DNA of 64,000 nucleotides from Novosphingobium capsulatum NBRC 12533 (GCF_001598375.1 NZ_BCYV01000007.1:186001-250000); one strand, 5' to 3'. Positions 1 to 9,155 are shown, counted from the first letter of the stretch. Numbers and translations are program-made. Notes: generated from the sequence alone by a model not told the origin.

Positions 1-1231
1 AGGCAAATTCATAGGCCTGGTCCCCGGCGATGAGCAGCAGCGGCGAGGAATCCGCCGGCGCCGTGCCGCGCGCGGCGAGGTGCAGCCAGCGGTCGGCCAC
101 GCGCACGCGGCGTGCTTCATCCGGCGCGGGTTTGAAGAAGTTCCACCGCTTGCCCAGCGCCAGCGTGGCGAAATCGTCTGACAGCGGCAGCCCGTGCGGG
201 CCCGCCGGGCGCCCGCCGCGCGGGCTGGGCAAGGGCATGGAGAGATCACCACCCTTCATGCGGAACCAGCCATCGGCGGTCCATTCCACCGGATCGAGCA
301 GGGTCTGGCGGCCCAGCGTCCAGTAATCGCGTTCGAAACCGTGATAGACCGACCACCAATCGCCACCCGGCCCCGGAAACAGCGTGGCATGGCCGCGTGA
401 CCACCACGCCTCTTCCCGGCTGCGCGTGCGCACGATCGGGTTGTGCGGGCAGTTTTCCCAAGGCCCGTGGATAGAGCGGGAGCGCGCGGCGATAACCATG
501 TGCCCGGTCGGCGGGCCGGCCGTGCCGCCCACGGCCGTAATCAGGTAGAACCAGCCGCCATGGGAAACGATCTTGGGCCCCTCGGGCGAAAAGCCTTCGA
601 CCGGCCAGCGCTCTGCCGAGGCATCGGAATAGCGCCAGGGATCATAGACATGCTGTACCGCGCCGATCGTCGACAGGCCATCGGCAGCCAGCGCCACGCG
701 GTCTCCGCCCGACAGGAACAGCCAGCGCGAGCCGTCTTCGCCCACGGCATGGCCAGGGTCGATATGGTCGGGCAGGCCCAGATTGATCGGCGCGCTCCAT
801 GGCCCGGCGACATGGTCCGCCCAGATCACATAAGTGGCGTTGGGCCGCGCCTTGGCGGCGAAATAGATGAAATAGCGCCCGGCGTGGCGGCACAGATCCG
901 GCGCCCACACCGCGCCGACATTCTGCGTCAATGCGGCGGTGACCGGCTGCCAGTTGAGCAGGTCGCGCGAATGCCAGATGACCAGGCCCGGATAGGAATC
1001 GAAAGTGGAGAAGGTCATGTAGTAATCATCGCCATCCTTCAGGATCGAAGGATCGGGATGATCACCAGCCATGATCGGGTTGCGATAGGTGCCGTTGCCC
1101 TGATCGGCGACGCGCTGGCCATCGAACCCACGCGGGCGCGCGGCAGGCGCGGCCGTGGCGGGAAGGCTGGCAAGACCGGCGAGTCCCGCCGCACCCACCA
1201 GCGCGCCGCGTCGATCGACGCCGCCGCTCAT
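1..1231 (-). CDS. Secreted glycoside hydrolase family 43 (beta-xylosidase/arabinosidase type), 3' end cut by window
   Basis: Five-bladed-propeller hydrolase likely to remove xylose or arabinose from plant polysaccharide side chains in the periplasm. The N-terminus has a twin-arginine-like signal (DRRGALVGAAGLAGL, residues 6-20) ending near residue 30. The GH43 catalytic base is visible as Asp60 in HPDPS, the pKa-modulating Asp as Asp158 in HIDPGH, and a candidate acid Glu217 in EGP. After about residue 310 the sequence looks like the C-terminal beta-sandwich domain of GH43 xylosidases, but the stop lies beyond base 1. The ATG overlaps the stop of the upstream transporter by four bases (ATGA), so the two are translationally coupled. 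The exact sugar specificity cannot be read from sequence. Confidence 0.88.
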   Translation of the reverse strand, partial: MSGGVDRRGALVGAAGLAGLASLPATAAPAARPRGFDGQRVADQGNGTYRNPIMAGDHPDPSILKDGDDYYMTFSTFDSYPGLVIWHSRDLLNWQPVTAALTQNVGAVWAPDLCRHAGRYFIYFAAKARPNATYVIWADHVAGPWSAPINLGLPDHIDPGHAVGEDGSRWLFLSGGDRVALAADGLSTIGAVQHVYDPWRYSDASAERWPVEGFSPEGPKIVSHGGWFYLITAVGGTAGPPTGHMVIAARSRSIHGPWENCPHNPIVRTRSREEAWWSRGHATLFPGPGGDWWSVYHGFERDYWTLGRQTLLDPVEWTADGWFRMKGGDLSMPLPSPRGGRPAGPHGLPLSDDFATLALGKRWNFFKPAPDEARRVRVADRWLHLAARGTAPADSSPLLLIAGDQAYEFA

Positions 1232-2526
1232 GCTTCGATCCGCACCGGCGCCAGGCGCGGACTGAGCGCGTGGACCACGGCCAGCGCCACCAGATAAGCG
1301 CTGGCGCAGATCGCGAAGAGCACTTCATAGCTGTGCGTGGCATCGAGGATATAGCCGGCGAACAGCGCCATGCCCATGCCGCCGAATGCGCCCACCGTGC
1401 CACCGATACCCACGACCGATCCCACCGCGCCGCGCGGAAACACGTCTGACGGCAGGGTATAGAGGTTGGCGGAAAAGGCCTGGTGCGCCGCCGTGGCCAG
1501 GCCGATGATCAAGACCGCCCACCACATGCTGTCCACCCCTTGCACGAACCAGATCGGCAGGACGCAGATCGCGCAGATCAGCATGGTCAGCTTGCGCGCC
1601 ACATTGGGCGTGCGCCCGGCCTTGATCAGGCGCGATGACAGCCAGCCGCCGGCGATGCTGCCCAGATCGGAAATCAGGTAGATCGCCGCAAGTGGCAGGC
1701 CAAAGCTTTTGAGATCAAGGTTGTAGCGCGTGAACAGATAGCCCGGCAGCCAGAACAGGAAGAACCACCAGATCGGGTCGATCAGGAACTTGCCCAGGGC
1801 ATAGGCCCAGGTTTCGCGCACTGTCAGCAACCGCGCCCAGCCGATCGGCTGCACCGGATCGGCCGGGTCCTGGCGAATCCAGGCGAGTTCGGCGGCGCTG
1901 AGCCGGCCATGCTGTTCCGGGTGGCGATAGAGCAGCCACCACGCCACCATCCAGGCGATGCCGAACAGGCCGGTGACGAAAAACGCCATGCGCCAATCGA
2001 ACCACAGCACCAGCAACGGCACCAGCAGCGGCGTGATGATCGCGCCGACATTGGCGCCGGCATTGAACACGCCGATGGCAAAGGCGCGCTCGCGCTGGGG
2101 AAACCAATCGGTGACGGCGCGGATGCCAGCGGGGAAATTGCCGGATTCGCCAATGCCCAGGCCGAACCGGGCTAGCGCGAACGACACCAGCCCCGTGGCA
2201 AAGCCATGGGCCATGTGGCTGACCGTCCAGATAATGATGGCGATGGTATAGCCCAGCCGCGCGCCCAGCGCATCGACCACCTTGCCGAACGAGAGATAGC
2301 CGATCGCATAGGCGACCTGGAACCAGAACACGATGGCGGCAAAATCGGTTTCCGACCAATGGAAATTGGCAGCCAGCGTGGGCTTGAGCACACCGATCAT
2401 TTGCCGGTCGATATAGTTGATCGCCGTGGCGGCGAACAGCAGCGCCACCACCACCCAGCGGACGCGGCCCACCTTGGCCCCGACCTGGATATGCCCGCCC
2501 TGGTGTGGCCCAGTCTGCGCTTCCAT
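1228..2526 (-). CDS. MFS hexuronate-type transporter (ExuT-like)
   Basis: A 432-residue inner-membrane carrier of the anion:cation symporter branch of the major facilitator superfamily. It has about twelve hydrophobic segments and the family signature region INYIDRQMIGVLKP near residue 35. FGLGIGESGNFPAGIRAV lies in the fourth membrane segment and matches hexuronate/glucarate carriers. It probably brings uronates released by the surrounding enzymes into the cytoplasm. The ATG at 2526 is chosen because GGGAG lies just upstream and the MFS alignment begins soon after; the same frame is open much further upstream but that stretch is antisense to the hydratase gene. It sits between the hydratase and GH43 in one minus-strand operon behind two LacI-type operators. 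Confidence 0.88.
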   Translation of the reverse strand: MEAQTGPHQGGHIQVGAKVGRVRWVVVALLFAATAINYIDRQMIGVLKPTLAANFHWSETDFAAIVFWFQVAYAIGYLSFGKVVDALGARLGYTIAIIIWTVSHMAHGFATGLVSFALARFGLGIGESGNFPAGIRAVTDWFPQRERAFAIGVFNAGANVGAIITPLLVPLLVLWFDWRMAFFVTGLFGIAWMVAWWLLYRHPEQHGRLSAAELAWIRQDPADPVQPIGWARLLTVRETWAYALGKFLIDPIWWFFLFWLPGYLFTRYNLDLKSFGLPLAAIYLISDLGSIAGGWLSSRLIKAGRTPNVARKLTMLICAICVLPIWFVQGVDSMWWAVLIIGLATAAHQAFSANLYTLPSDVFPRGAVGSVVGIGGTVGAFGGMGMALFAGYILDATHSYEVLFAICASAYLVALAVVHALSPRLAPVRIEA

Positions 2527-2599
2527 TGCTTCAACTCCCGATAACGGCGGGCTTTTTGCCCTGCCGGTCTTGCCGCAGCGATCAGGCCCCCGAAGGGGC

Positions 2600-3424
2600 T
2601 CAGGCCGCCACGATCGTGCAGGCCACGTCGCCATGGCCAACAAAGCTGGCGCGCACCTGCTGCCCCGGCACGACCGGATGCACGCCGGTGACGGCGCCGG
2701 TGGAAATCCACAGCCCGCCGCTGGCGGCAATGCCGCGCGCGGCGAGGTTGCCCAGCAGGAACCGCACCGCGCCCAGCGGGCCATCGAGCATGGTGGCGGT
2801 GGTGGCTGCGCCCACGCCGACGCCATCGATCGCCAGGCCCACGGGGATAGAGGCAAAATCAATATCTTGCCACCCAACCAACGGCGCGCCCACGACCAGC
2901 CCATAGTTGTTGCCATAGTCTGACACGGTGACCGGCGGGCCATCATCGTTGATGCCGGGATAGGGGGAGGACGCCACCTCGATCCCGATGTGCACGCGAT
3001 CGAGCAGGGCGCGGGTGGCCGCGTCATCGTCCGGCACCGTGCCGTTCCAGCCCGCCGCCACATGCAGCAGGAATTCCGCCTCGGCCGCGGCAAAACCTTC
3101 GGCAAAGACCGGCATGGCGGGCACCTGCCCAGCGCCGGGCGTGACCACGCTATCGGCAAAGATCGGCCCGGCGAGGCGGTTGCACGCCAGGCGCGCATCG
3201 TCGGGCGGGTTGATCCGGCCCACTTTCCACCCCGCCACCGTGCGGCCATCGATGGCCAGCGCTGCGTCCTGGATGGCATAGGCCGTGGCCAGATCGGCCG
3301 GCATCTGCCCCGGATAGGTGGCCAGCGCGCGCTTTTCACGCCTGGCGGCCACGAATGCCGCGGCTACGGCGCCCGCCTGTGCCGGATCAGCCTGTGCCGC
3401 ATCTGCCTGTTTCGTCAAACCCAT
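2600..3424 (-). CDS. 2-keto-4-pentenoate hydratase-like protein (MhpD/FAH family)
   Basis: 274 residues, full length for the MhpD-type hydratase/decarboxylase family, which acts on 2-oxo acids with a bound divalent metal. The expected acidic metal-site region is seen as AEAEFLLHVAAGWNG followed by VHIGIEVASSPYPG. VAGWKVG near residue 65 is also typical. Family members usually serve aromatic meta-cleavage pathways, yet here the gene opens an operon with a hexuronate carrier and GH43 under a LacI operator. A role on a 2-keto-3-deoxy sugar acid is therefore more likely, but this is inference. The ATG at 3424 is preferred over the in-frame TTG two codons upstream. Confidence 0.78.
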   Translation of the reverse strand: MGLTKQADAAQADPAQAGAVAAAFVAARREKRALATYPGQMPADLATAYAIQDAALAIDGRTVAGWKVGRINPPDDARLACNRLAGPIFADSVVTPGAGQVPAMPVFAEGFAAAEAEFLLHVAAGWNGTVPDDDAATRALLDRVHIGIEVASSPYPGINDDGPPVTVSDYGNNYGLVVGAPLVGWQDIDFASIPVGLAIDGVGVGAATTATMLDGPLGAVRFLLGNLAARGIAASGGLWISTGAVTGVHPVVPGQQVRASFVGHGDVACTIVAA

Positions 3425-3464
3425 CCCCAACCCATCCCGGGCGGATCGGGCCTTTCACGCGGCT

Positions 3465-3478
3465 GGAAACCGGTGTCA
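3465..3478. promoter_or_regulatory. LacI-type operator, copy 1 (KdgR-like regulon)
   Basis: GGAAACCGGTGTCA, a near-palindrome centred on CG, 40 bases upstream of the hydratase start. It matches GGTAACCGGTGTCA at 3553 in 13 of 14 positions and the reverse complements of the copies before kduI and the TonB receptor. It is a candidate site for repression of the hydratase-exuT-GH43 operon. Confidence 0.7.
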
Positions 3479-3552
3479 AAACCCGATACAACGCAATTGA
3501 ACATGATCCGCCGCGCCCCGTTTATGGCGGGGCAGCATCAGCCTTGCGGCAA

Positions 3553-3566
3553 GGTAACCGGTGTCA
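3553..3566. promoter_or_regulatory. LacI-type operator, copy 2
   Basis: GGTAACCGGTGTCA, the exact reverse complement of the copies at 4700 and 9156. It lies 72 bases before the LacI start and 88 bases from copy 1, so it could serve autoregulation of the regulator or looping with copy 1 across the divergent promoter region. Confidence 0.75.
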
Positions 3567-3637
3567 TCTTGCCTTTTGTCCCAGCCGAAGGCAAGTCTGA
3601 AAAATCGGCGCAGAGCGAGAGACAAGAAGGACACCGG

Positions 3638-4654
3638 ATGGCCAAAGCGCAGAAACCCACGATCAACGATGTGGCGCGCCTGTCAGGGGTGTCGAAAAAG
3701 ACCGTCAGCCGGGTGATCAACAAGTCTCCGCTGCTCAACCAGGCCACCCGCGAAAAGGTGGAAGCGGTGATCGCGCAGCTCGATTACGTGCCCAACCCAC
3801 AGGCGCGGGCACTGGCGCTGCGGCGCAATTTCCTGATCGGCCTGATCCATGACAACCCCAACGCGCAGATGGTGCTGGGGGTGCAGGAAGGCATCCTCGA
3901 TACGATTCGCAGCACCGAATTTGCGCTGGTGGTGCGCCCGGTCGATCGCCATTCGCCCACCCTGCTCGATGATATTCACCGCTTTATCGAGCAGCAGCGG
4001 CTCTATGGCGTGATGCTGCTGCCGCCGCTTTCGGAAAATGACGAGCTGGCCCGGCTGTGCCGCGATCTGGGCTGCACCGTGGTGCGCATGGGCTCGGCCC
4101 GGCTGGACGACGAGGCCCACTTGGTGGCGTCCAACGACCAGGAAGCGGTGAGCGAGGCAGTGGCCTGGCTCGCCGAATTGGGCCACACGCGAATCGGCTT
4201 CATCGCCGGGCCCGATGGCTTCCGCTCTGCTCGCGAGCGCGAACTGGGCTTCATCGCCGGCATGGGCCGCGCCGGCCTGACGATCGACCCCGCCCTGCTG
4301 GCGCGCGGCAACTATCAGTTCGAATCGGGTCATGCCGCCGGGCAGCACCTGCTCGGCACCGCCACCCCGCCCACCGCGATCTTTGCCAGCAACGATGAAA
4401 TGGCCGCCGGCGTCCTGCATGCGGCCTGCGAACGCGGCCTGCGCGTGCCGCACGACCTGTCGATCATCGGTTTCGACGATACCGCCATTGCCGCGCACAT
4501 CTGGCCCCCGCTCACCACCGTACGCTGGCCGATCCGGGCCATGGCGCGCACCGCCGCGCTCAAGCTGACACGCCCCGAAACCGCCGCGCGCGACGCGGCT
4601 TTCTTCCCGTCCGAACTGGTGCGCCGCGCCTCGGCCGTGCGCGCGCCGAGCTGA
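3638..4654 (+). CDS. LacI-family regulator of the uronate genes (KdgR-like)
   Basis: 338-residue DNA-binding repressor. The LacI helix-turn-helix is at residues 9-30 (INDVARLSGVSKKTVSRVIN) with the hinge helix NPQARALALRR near 55-65. A periplasmic-binding-protein-like sensor domain follows, including the family signature HTRIGFIAGP and PTAIFASNDEMAAGVL. The effector is probably KDG or a related uronate product, inferred from neighbours. The ATG at 3638 places the HTH at the normal distance from the N-terminus; the frame is open upstream but antisense to the hydratase. The gene diverges from the hydratase-exuT-GH43 operon and is followed by kduI. Operators at 3465, 3553, 4700, 9156 and 9294 are its likely targets. 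Confidence 0.9.
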   Translation: MAKAQKPTINDVARLSGVSKKTVSRVINKSPLLNQATREKVEAVIAQLDYVPNPQARALALRRNFLIGLIHDNPNAQMVLGVQEGILDTIRSTEFALVVRPVDRHSPTLLDDIHRFIEQQRLYGVMLLPPLSENDELARLCRDLGCTVVRMGSARLDDEAHLVASNDQEAVSEAVAWLAELGHTRIGFIAGPDGFRSARERELGFIAGMGRAGLTIDPALLARGNYQFESGHAAGQHLLGTATPPTAIFASNDEMAAGVLHAACERGLRVPHDLSIIGFDDTAIAAHIWPPLTTVRWPIRAMARTAALKLTRPETAARDAAFFPSELVRRASAVRAPS

Positions 4655-4698
4655 TCATGCGATCGCGGCGCGGGGCGCAAAAGACGTTTGGCACCCTA

Positions 4699-4726
4699 TT
4701 GACACCGGTTACCTAAAGCCGATACC
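4699..4726 (+). promoter_or_regulatory. Putative promoter of kduI
   Basis: TTGACA at 4699-4704, a 16-base spacer, then GATACC at 4721-4726, with kduI starting 32 bases later after a GGGAG ribosome site. The -35 box overlaps the operator, so bound repressor would block RNA polymerase. The -10 box is a weak match. Confidence 0.5.
4700..4713. promoter_or_regulatory. LacI-type operator, copy 3, before kduI
   Basis: TGACACCGGTTACC, identical to the copy at 9156 and the reverse complement of that at 3553. It lies in the 104-base gap between the LacI gene and kduI and overlaps the -35 hexamer. Confidence 0.78.
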
Positions 4727-4758
4727 ACACCTCTCGGCAGCGAAAGGGAGAGTGCGCC

Positions 4759-5595
4759 ATGTATGCCAAGACCTATCACGCGACGCATCCGGACATGATG
4801 GATGGTGTTTCCAACGACGCGCTGCGCGATCGCTATCTGGTTTCGGGCATGTTCGTGGCCGGAGAGATCAATCTCAACTATTCGCACAACGAACGCTTCG
4901 TGATCGGCGGCGCCGTGCCGGGCGCGCAGCCCTTGCATCTGCCGCGCCAGACCGAGCCCAAGAGCGCGGCCGGGCACACGCTGCTGGAACGGCGCGAGAT
5001 GGGTGTGGTCAACATCGGCGGCCCAGGGTTCGTCACGGTGGACGGGCAGCGCTTTGCCATGGCCAACAAGGAATGCCTCTATGTGCCCATGGGCAGCGAA
5101 GAGGTGGTGTTCGAAGGCGAAGGCGCGCGGTTCTACCTGGCCTCCACCCCGGCGCACAAGGCCTTGCCGATCAAGCATATCCCGCTGGACAAGGCCAATC
5201 CTCTGGCGCGTGGTGACCTGGCCAATTCCAACCAGCGGACGATCTACCAGCTGGTGATCCCCGGCGTGTGTGACAGCGCGCAGCTGCTGCTCGGCCTGAC
5301 CGTGCTGGAAGAAGGCAGCGTGTGGAACACCATGCCGCCGCACCTGCATGACCGCCGCAGCGAGATCTATCTCTACTTCGACCTGGCCGAGGAAAACGAC
5401 CGCATCTTCCATTACATGGGCGAGCCTGACAGCATGCGCCACATCGTCATCGCCAACGAAGAGGCGGTGATCAGCCCGCCCTGGTCGATCCATATGGGCG
5501 CGGGCACCAAGAAGTATGCGTTCATCTGGGCAATGGGCGGGGAAAACCTCGACTATACCGATATGAACGCGCTCGATATCTGCCAGCTGAAGTAA
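4759..5595 (+). CDS. kduI: 5-keto-4-deoxyuronate isomerase (4-deoxy-L-threo-5-hexosulose-uronate ketol-isomerase)
   Basis: 278 residues, the usual KduI length. It converts 5-keto-4-deoxyuronate, formed from unsaturated uronic acids after lyase action on pectin or similar polymers, to 2,5-diketo-3-deoxygluconate (EC 5.3.1.17). The cupin zinc ligands are visible: His195 and His197 in [10 protein letters not shown], Glu202 in the same motif, and His245 in SIHMGAG. It is the first gene of a kduI-kduD-kdgK-esterase run, six bases before kduD, behind a promoter with an embedded LacI operator. Its presence implies unsaturated oligouronides as a substrate, although no polysaccharide lyase lies in the window. 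Confidence 0.95.
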   Translation: MYAKTYHATHPDMMDGVSNDALRDRYLVSGMFVAGEINLNYSHNERFVIGGAVPGAQPLHLPRQTEPKSAAGHTLLERREMGVVNIGGPGFVTVDGQRFAMANKECLYVPMGSEEVVFEGEGARFYLASTPAHKALPIKHIPLDKANPLARGDLANSNQRTIYQLVIPGVCDSAQLLLGLTVLEEGSVWNTMPPHLHDRRSEIYLYFDLAEENDRIFHYMGEPDSMRHIVIANEEAVISPPWSIHMGAGTKKYAFIWAMGGENLDYTDMNALDICQLK

Positions 5596-5601
5596 GCCGC
5601 G

Positions 5602-6357
5602 ATGGCGATTTCCTTCAGCCTTGCGGGCAAGACCGCGCTCGTTACCGGGGCCAACACCGGTATCGGCCAGGCGATCGCCGTGGGCTTGGCCCAGGCCGGG
5701 GCCGACGTGGCCCTGGCCGGCCGCTCTCACCCCGCCGAAACGCTGGACCTGATCGCCCAGGCCGGGTGCAAGGCGGTGAACATCACCGCTGATCTGGCCA
5801 GCACCGCGCCGGTGACGCGCGTGGTGGACGAGGCCGTGGCGGCACTGGGGCGCATCGATATCCTGGTCAACAATGCCGGGATCATCCGCCGCGACGATCT
5901 GCTGCAGTTCAGCGAGGCAGACTGGGACGCGGTGATCGATACCAACCTCAAGACGCTGTTCTTCCTGAGCCAGGCCGCGGCGCGCGGCATGGTGGCGCAG
6001 GGCAGCGGCAAGATCATCAACATCGCCTCGCTGCTGACTTTCCAGGGCGGCATCCGCGTGCCGAGCTATGCCGCGGCCAAATCCGGCGTGGGCGGCGTGA
6101 CCAAGGCCATGGCCAACGAACTGGCGCCGCACGGCGTACAGGTCAACGCCATCGCGCCCGGCTATATCGCCACCAACAATACCGCCGCCTTGCAGGCGGA
6201 CGAGACGCGCAACCGCCAGATTCTGGAGCGGATTCCAGCCGGGCGCTGGGGCGATCCCAGCGATATTGCCGGGGCTGCGGTGTTCCTCGCTTCGCCTGCA
6301 TCCAACTATGTCACGGGCCACGTGCTGGCCGTCGATGGCGGGTGGCTGGCACGGTGA
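5602..6357 (+). CDS. kduD: 2-dehydro-3-deoxy-D-gluconate 5-dehydrogenase (SDR)
   Basis: 251-residue short-chain dehydrogenase that reduces 2,5-diketo-3-deoxygluconate to KDG with NAD(P)H, the step after KduI. It has the nucleotide-binding TGANTGIG at residues 15-22, NNAG near 90, and the catalytic Tyr156-x3-Lys160 in SYAAAKSG. The C-terminal YVTGHVLAVDGGW is typical of the family. The LAGKTALVTGANTGIG start strongly resembles KduD. Its stop overlaps a candidate GTG start of kdgK (GTGA), indicating coupled translation. Function is supported by family and by its position next to kduI. Confidence 0.92.
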   Translation: MAISFSLAGKTALVTGANTGIGQAIAVGLAQAGADVALAGRSHPAETLDLIAQAGCKAVNITADLASTAPVTRVVDEAVAALGRIDILVNNAGIIRRDDLLQFSEADWDAVIDTNLKTLFFLSQAAARGMVAQGSGKIINIASLLTFQGGIRVPSYAAAKSGVGGVTKAMANELAPHGVQVNAIAPGYIATNNTAALQADETRNRQILERIPAGRWGDPSDIAGAAVFLASPASNYVTGHVLAVDGGWLAR

Positions 6358-7373
6358 CCGGGCGTTCGGGCCATATCGTCTGCTTTGGCGAGGTCTTGCT
6401 GCGCCTGGCAACACCTGGCCACCGCCTGATGACGCAGGCCGAAAGCCTGGACCTGGTGGTGGGCGGGGCAGAGGCCAATGTCGCCGCCGGCCTTGCCGCG
6501 CTGGGCCATCATGCTGCGCTGCTGACCCGCCTGCCTGCCAGCCCGCTGGGCGACAAGGCGCGCGCGGCGCTGGGCGCGGCGGGGGTCGACACCCGCCATG
6601 TCGGGCGGGGCACGGGGCGCATGGGCCTCTATTTCCTAGAAAGTGGCGCAGGGCTGCGCCCGGCGACGATCACCTATGATCGCGCCGGCAGCGTGTTTGC
6701 CCAGTCCGCGCCCGGCGATTTCGATTTTGCCCGCGCGCTCGATGGTGCCGCCTTGCTGCACCTGTCGGGCATCACGCCCGCGCTGGGGCCAGGCGGCGTG
6801 GCGCTGGCGCAGGCGGCGGTGGCCGCGGCCGATGCGGCGGGCGTGCCAATCTGTTTTGACGGCAATTACCGCGCCATGTTGTGGGACGCGTGGGACAGTG
6901 ACCCGCGCGCGATCCTGACCGATCTGATGCAATCGGCCAGCATCATGATCGGCAACCACCGCGATATCGCGCTGTTGCTGGCCCAGCCCTTTTCCGGCGA
7001 CGGGGCGGAGCGGCGGCGCGAGGCAGCCCAGGCCGCCTTTTCCGCGTTCCCGCGCCTGGCGCTGATCGCATCGACCGCGCGGCACATCGCCGGCCCCGAT
7101 CACCACCGCATTGCCGCGCGGGTGGACGCGCGCGACGGCGCGCACCAGACCGCCGAGGTGGATGTGACCGGCATTGTCGACCGGATCGGCACGGGCGACG
7201 CCTTTGCCGCCGGCGTGCTGCACCAGTGGCTCCAGGGCGGAAACGTGGCGGCGATGGCCCAAGCAGGCCTGGCCTATACCGCGCTCAAGCATAGCCAGCC
7301 CGGTGACATGTGCACAATCGGCCGTGCCGAACTCGAAGCGTTTTCCGCCAGTGGTGGCGATGTCAGGCGCTGA
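6354..7373 (+). CDS. kdgK: 2-dehydro-3-deoxygluconokinase (PfkB family)
   Basis: About 339 residues. It phosphorylates KDG to KDPG, feeding the Entner-Doudoroff aldolase, which is not encoded here. PfkB features are clear: N-terminal IVCFGEVLLRL, the substrate-loop VVGGAEANVAAGLAALG, and the C-terminal anion-hole motif DRIGTGDAFAAG with catalytic Asp282. The start is either GTG at 6354, overlapping the kduD stop by four bases, or GTG at 6342 with four extra residues; I prefer 6354 because this genome uses such overlaps repeatedly. A 44-base gap precedes the esterase gene. It is the point where the kduI/kduD branch and the uxaC/uxaA branch of the locus meet. Confidence 0.92.
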   Translation: MTGRSGHIVCFGEVLLRLATPGHRLMTQAESLDLVVGGAEANVAAGLAALGHHAALLTRLPASPLGDKARAALGAAGVDTRHVGRGTGRMGLYFLESGAGLRPATITYDRAGSVFAQSAPGDFDFARALDGAALLHLSGITPALGPGGVALAQAAVAAADAAGVPICFDGNYRAMLWDAWDSDPRAILTDLMQSASIMIGNHRDIALLLAQPFSGDGAERRREAAQAAFSAFPRLALIASTARHIAGPDHHRIAARVDARDGAHQTAEVDVTGIVDRIGTGDAFAAGVLHQWLQGGNVAAMAQAGLAYTALKHSQPGDMCTIGRAELEAFSASGGDVRR

Positions 7374-7417
7374 ACGCGCCAAAGCTTAGTAACGACAAAA
7401 CAAGCGGGAGTGGCAGG

Positions 7418-8980
7418 ATGGACCGGATGACCCGGCGCGGCCTTATGCAGGGCGCGGGCGCCATGGCGATGATCACCACACCGCTGGGCGCACAGGGCCT
7501 GGCGCGGGCGCCCGCCCCGGCCCAGCCCCGCGTGGGGCGCTATCGCGGTCTGCGCGAGGGCGGCGTCATGGCGTTCAAGGGCATCCGCTATGGCCGGGCG
7601 GCGCGCTTTGCCCGCGCCGTGCCCGAACCGTTTAGCGGGCCAGAGCAAGACGCCACGCAATTTGGCCCGCTCTGCCCGCAGCGCGGCATGGCCGAGGCGC
7701 CGCAAAGCGAGGATTGTCTGTTCCTCAACGTGTGGACGCCCGATGCCCATGCCGCCGCGCGGCGGGCGGTGATGGTCTATTTCCACGGCGGTGCCTATGC
7801 CAATGGCTCGGTCACCGATCCGCTGACGCATGGTTCGCACCTGGCCGCTGGTGGCGATGTGGTGGTGGTGAGCGTCAACCATCGCCTGGGGCCGCTCGGC
7901 TATGCCTGGCTGCGCCCGCTGGACGCGCAGGCGGCCGATAGCGGCAACCTGGGGCAGTTGGACCTGATCCTGGCGCTGCAATGGGTGCGCGATCACATTG
8001 CCGCGTTTGGCGGCGATCCCGAGCGGGTGATGGTCTTTGGCCAATCGGGCGGGGGTGCCAAGATCGCCACGCTGATGGCGATGCCGGCCGCGCGCGGCCT
8101 GTTCCATGCCGCCGCGACCATGAGTGGACAGCAGGTGCAGGCCAGTGGCCCGGGCCATGCGCTGGCCCGCACGCGCGCATGGATGGCGCGCCTGGGATTG
8201 GGCGACGATGGGGTTGCGGCGCTGCGCGCCATGCCGATTGCGCGCCTGATCGACGCGCTCGACACCCCCGACCCGATCATGGGCGGCAGCCTCTATTTCG
8301 GGCCGGTGCTGGATATGACCAACCTGCCGCGCCATCCGTTCTGGCCCGATGCGGCGCCGCAATCGCTGGATATTCCGATGATCCTGGGCAACGTGCGCGA
8401 TGAAACGCGCGCGTTTCTCGATCCACGTGGGCCAAAGCTTGCCGGCCTGAGCTGGGACAACCTGCCGCAACGCATCGCGGCCGAGGTCAAGATCGATCTC
8501 GACCCGCAATGGGTGGTGGCGCAATACCGCGCCAACGCCCCGGAGTGGAGCGCAGAGCAGATCTATTACGCGGCAACCACCGCCGGGCGATCGTGGCCCG
8601 GCCAGGTGATCGAGGCCGACGCGCGCGCCGCCGCCAGCGCGCAGGCCACCTGGGTCTACCAGCTTGACCGCCCCTCTCCGCGCGATCCGCTGCGCGGCGC
8701 GGCGCATACCGATGATATCCCTTATGTGTTCGGCACGCTGGATGCGCCGGGCAGCTATTCCGGCACCGACGCGCAGGCCCGTGCGCTGAGCGCGATGATG
8801 ATGGCGGCCTTTTCCGGGCTGGCACGCAGCAGCCGGCCGGGCCTGGCAGATTGGGCGCCCTATCGCCTGCCGGCGCGCGCGACGATGGTGTTCGACGCGG
8901 CCCCGCACATGGCCGACGATCCGCGCGGCTGGCAACGCCGGCTATGGGCCACCGCGCCCTATGTGCAGCCGGGATCATAA
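7418..8980 (+). CDS. Secreted type-B carboxylesterase
   Basis: 520-residue alpha/beta hydrolase of the carboxylesterase type B family, with a twin-arginine-like signal (MTRRGLMQGAGAMAM, residues 4-18). The family signature EDCLFLNVWTP is present, and the nucleophile is Ser210 in FGQSGGGAK. The acidic member is probably in the NVRDETRAF region, and the His in AAHTDDIPYVFG. It likely removes acyl groups from a sugar polymer or oligomer in the periplasm so that the glycosidases can act; this role is inferred from its place behind kdgK. A lipid or xenobiotic ester cannot be excluded. A hairpin at 8996 follows the stop. Confidence 0.85.
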   Translation: MDRMTRRGLMQGAGAMAMITTPLGAQGLARAPAPAQPRVGRYRGLREGGVMAFKGIRYGRAARFARAVPEPFSGPEQDATQFGPLCPQRGMAEAPQSEDCLFLNVWTPDAHAAARRAVMVYFHGGAYANGSVTDPLTHGSHLAAGGDVVVVSVNHRLGPLGYAWLRPLDAQAADSGNLGQLDLILALQWVRDHIAAFGGDPERVMVFGQSGGGAKIATLMAMPAARGLFHAAATMSGQQVQASGPGHALARTRAWMARLGLGDDGVAALRAMPIARLIDALDTPDPIMGGSLYFGPVLDMTNLPRHPFWPDAAPQSLDIPMILGNVRDETRAFLDPRGPKLAGLSWDNLPQRIAAEVKIDLDPQWVVAQYRANAPEWSAEQIYYAATTAGRSWPGQVIEADARAAASAQATWVYQLDRPSPRDPLRGAAHTDDIPYVFGTLDAPGSYSGTDAQARALSAMMMAAFSGLARSSRPGLADWAPYRLPARATMVFDAAPHMADDPRGWQRRLWATAPYVQPGS

Positions 8981-8995
8981 CCGGCGAATCAGCAT

Positions 8996-9023
8996 CATGC
9001 TGCAGGCCCACGCGCGCAGCATG
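8996..9023 (+). terminator. Hairpin after the carboxylesterase gene
   Basis: CATGCTGC at 8996-9003 pairs perfectly with GCAGCATG at 9016-9023 around a 12-base loop, 15 bases past the stop. No U-tract follows, but an AAAA run occurs in a second small stem about ten bases on. It is a likely weak or Rho-assisted end of the kduI operon. Confidence 0.45.
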
Positions 9024-9155
9024 ACGCGGCAAAATGCGCCGTGAGGCGGGCGGAATTTCAGTTTAGACTATTGAATTACCGTATTATTTTTTGATCGATA
9101 GCCAAGCAACCGGGTTCTTGACAGGGGAAAGATCGTGCTGCAAAACATATCGTAA

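Noticed and set aside
7274-8935. Open frame of about 550 codons antisense to the carboxylesterase
   Set aside because: The sense protein has an intact catalytic serine motif and Tat-like signal; the antisense product is low-complexity Arg/His/Ala sequence.
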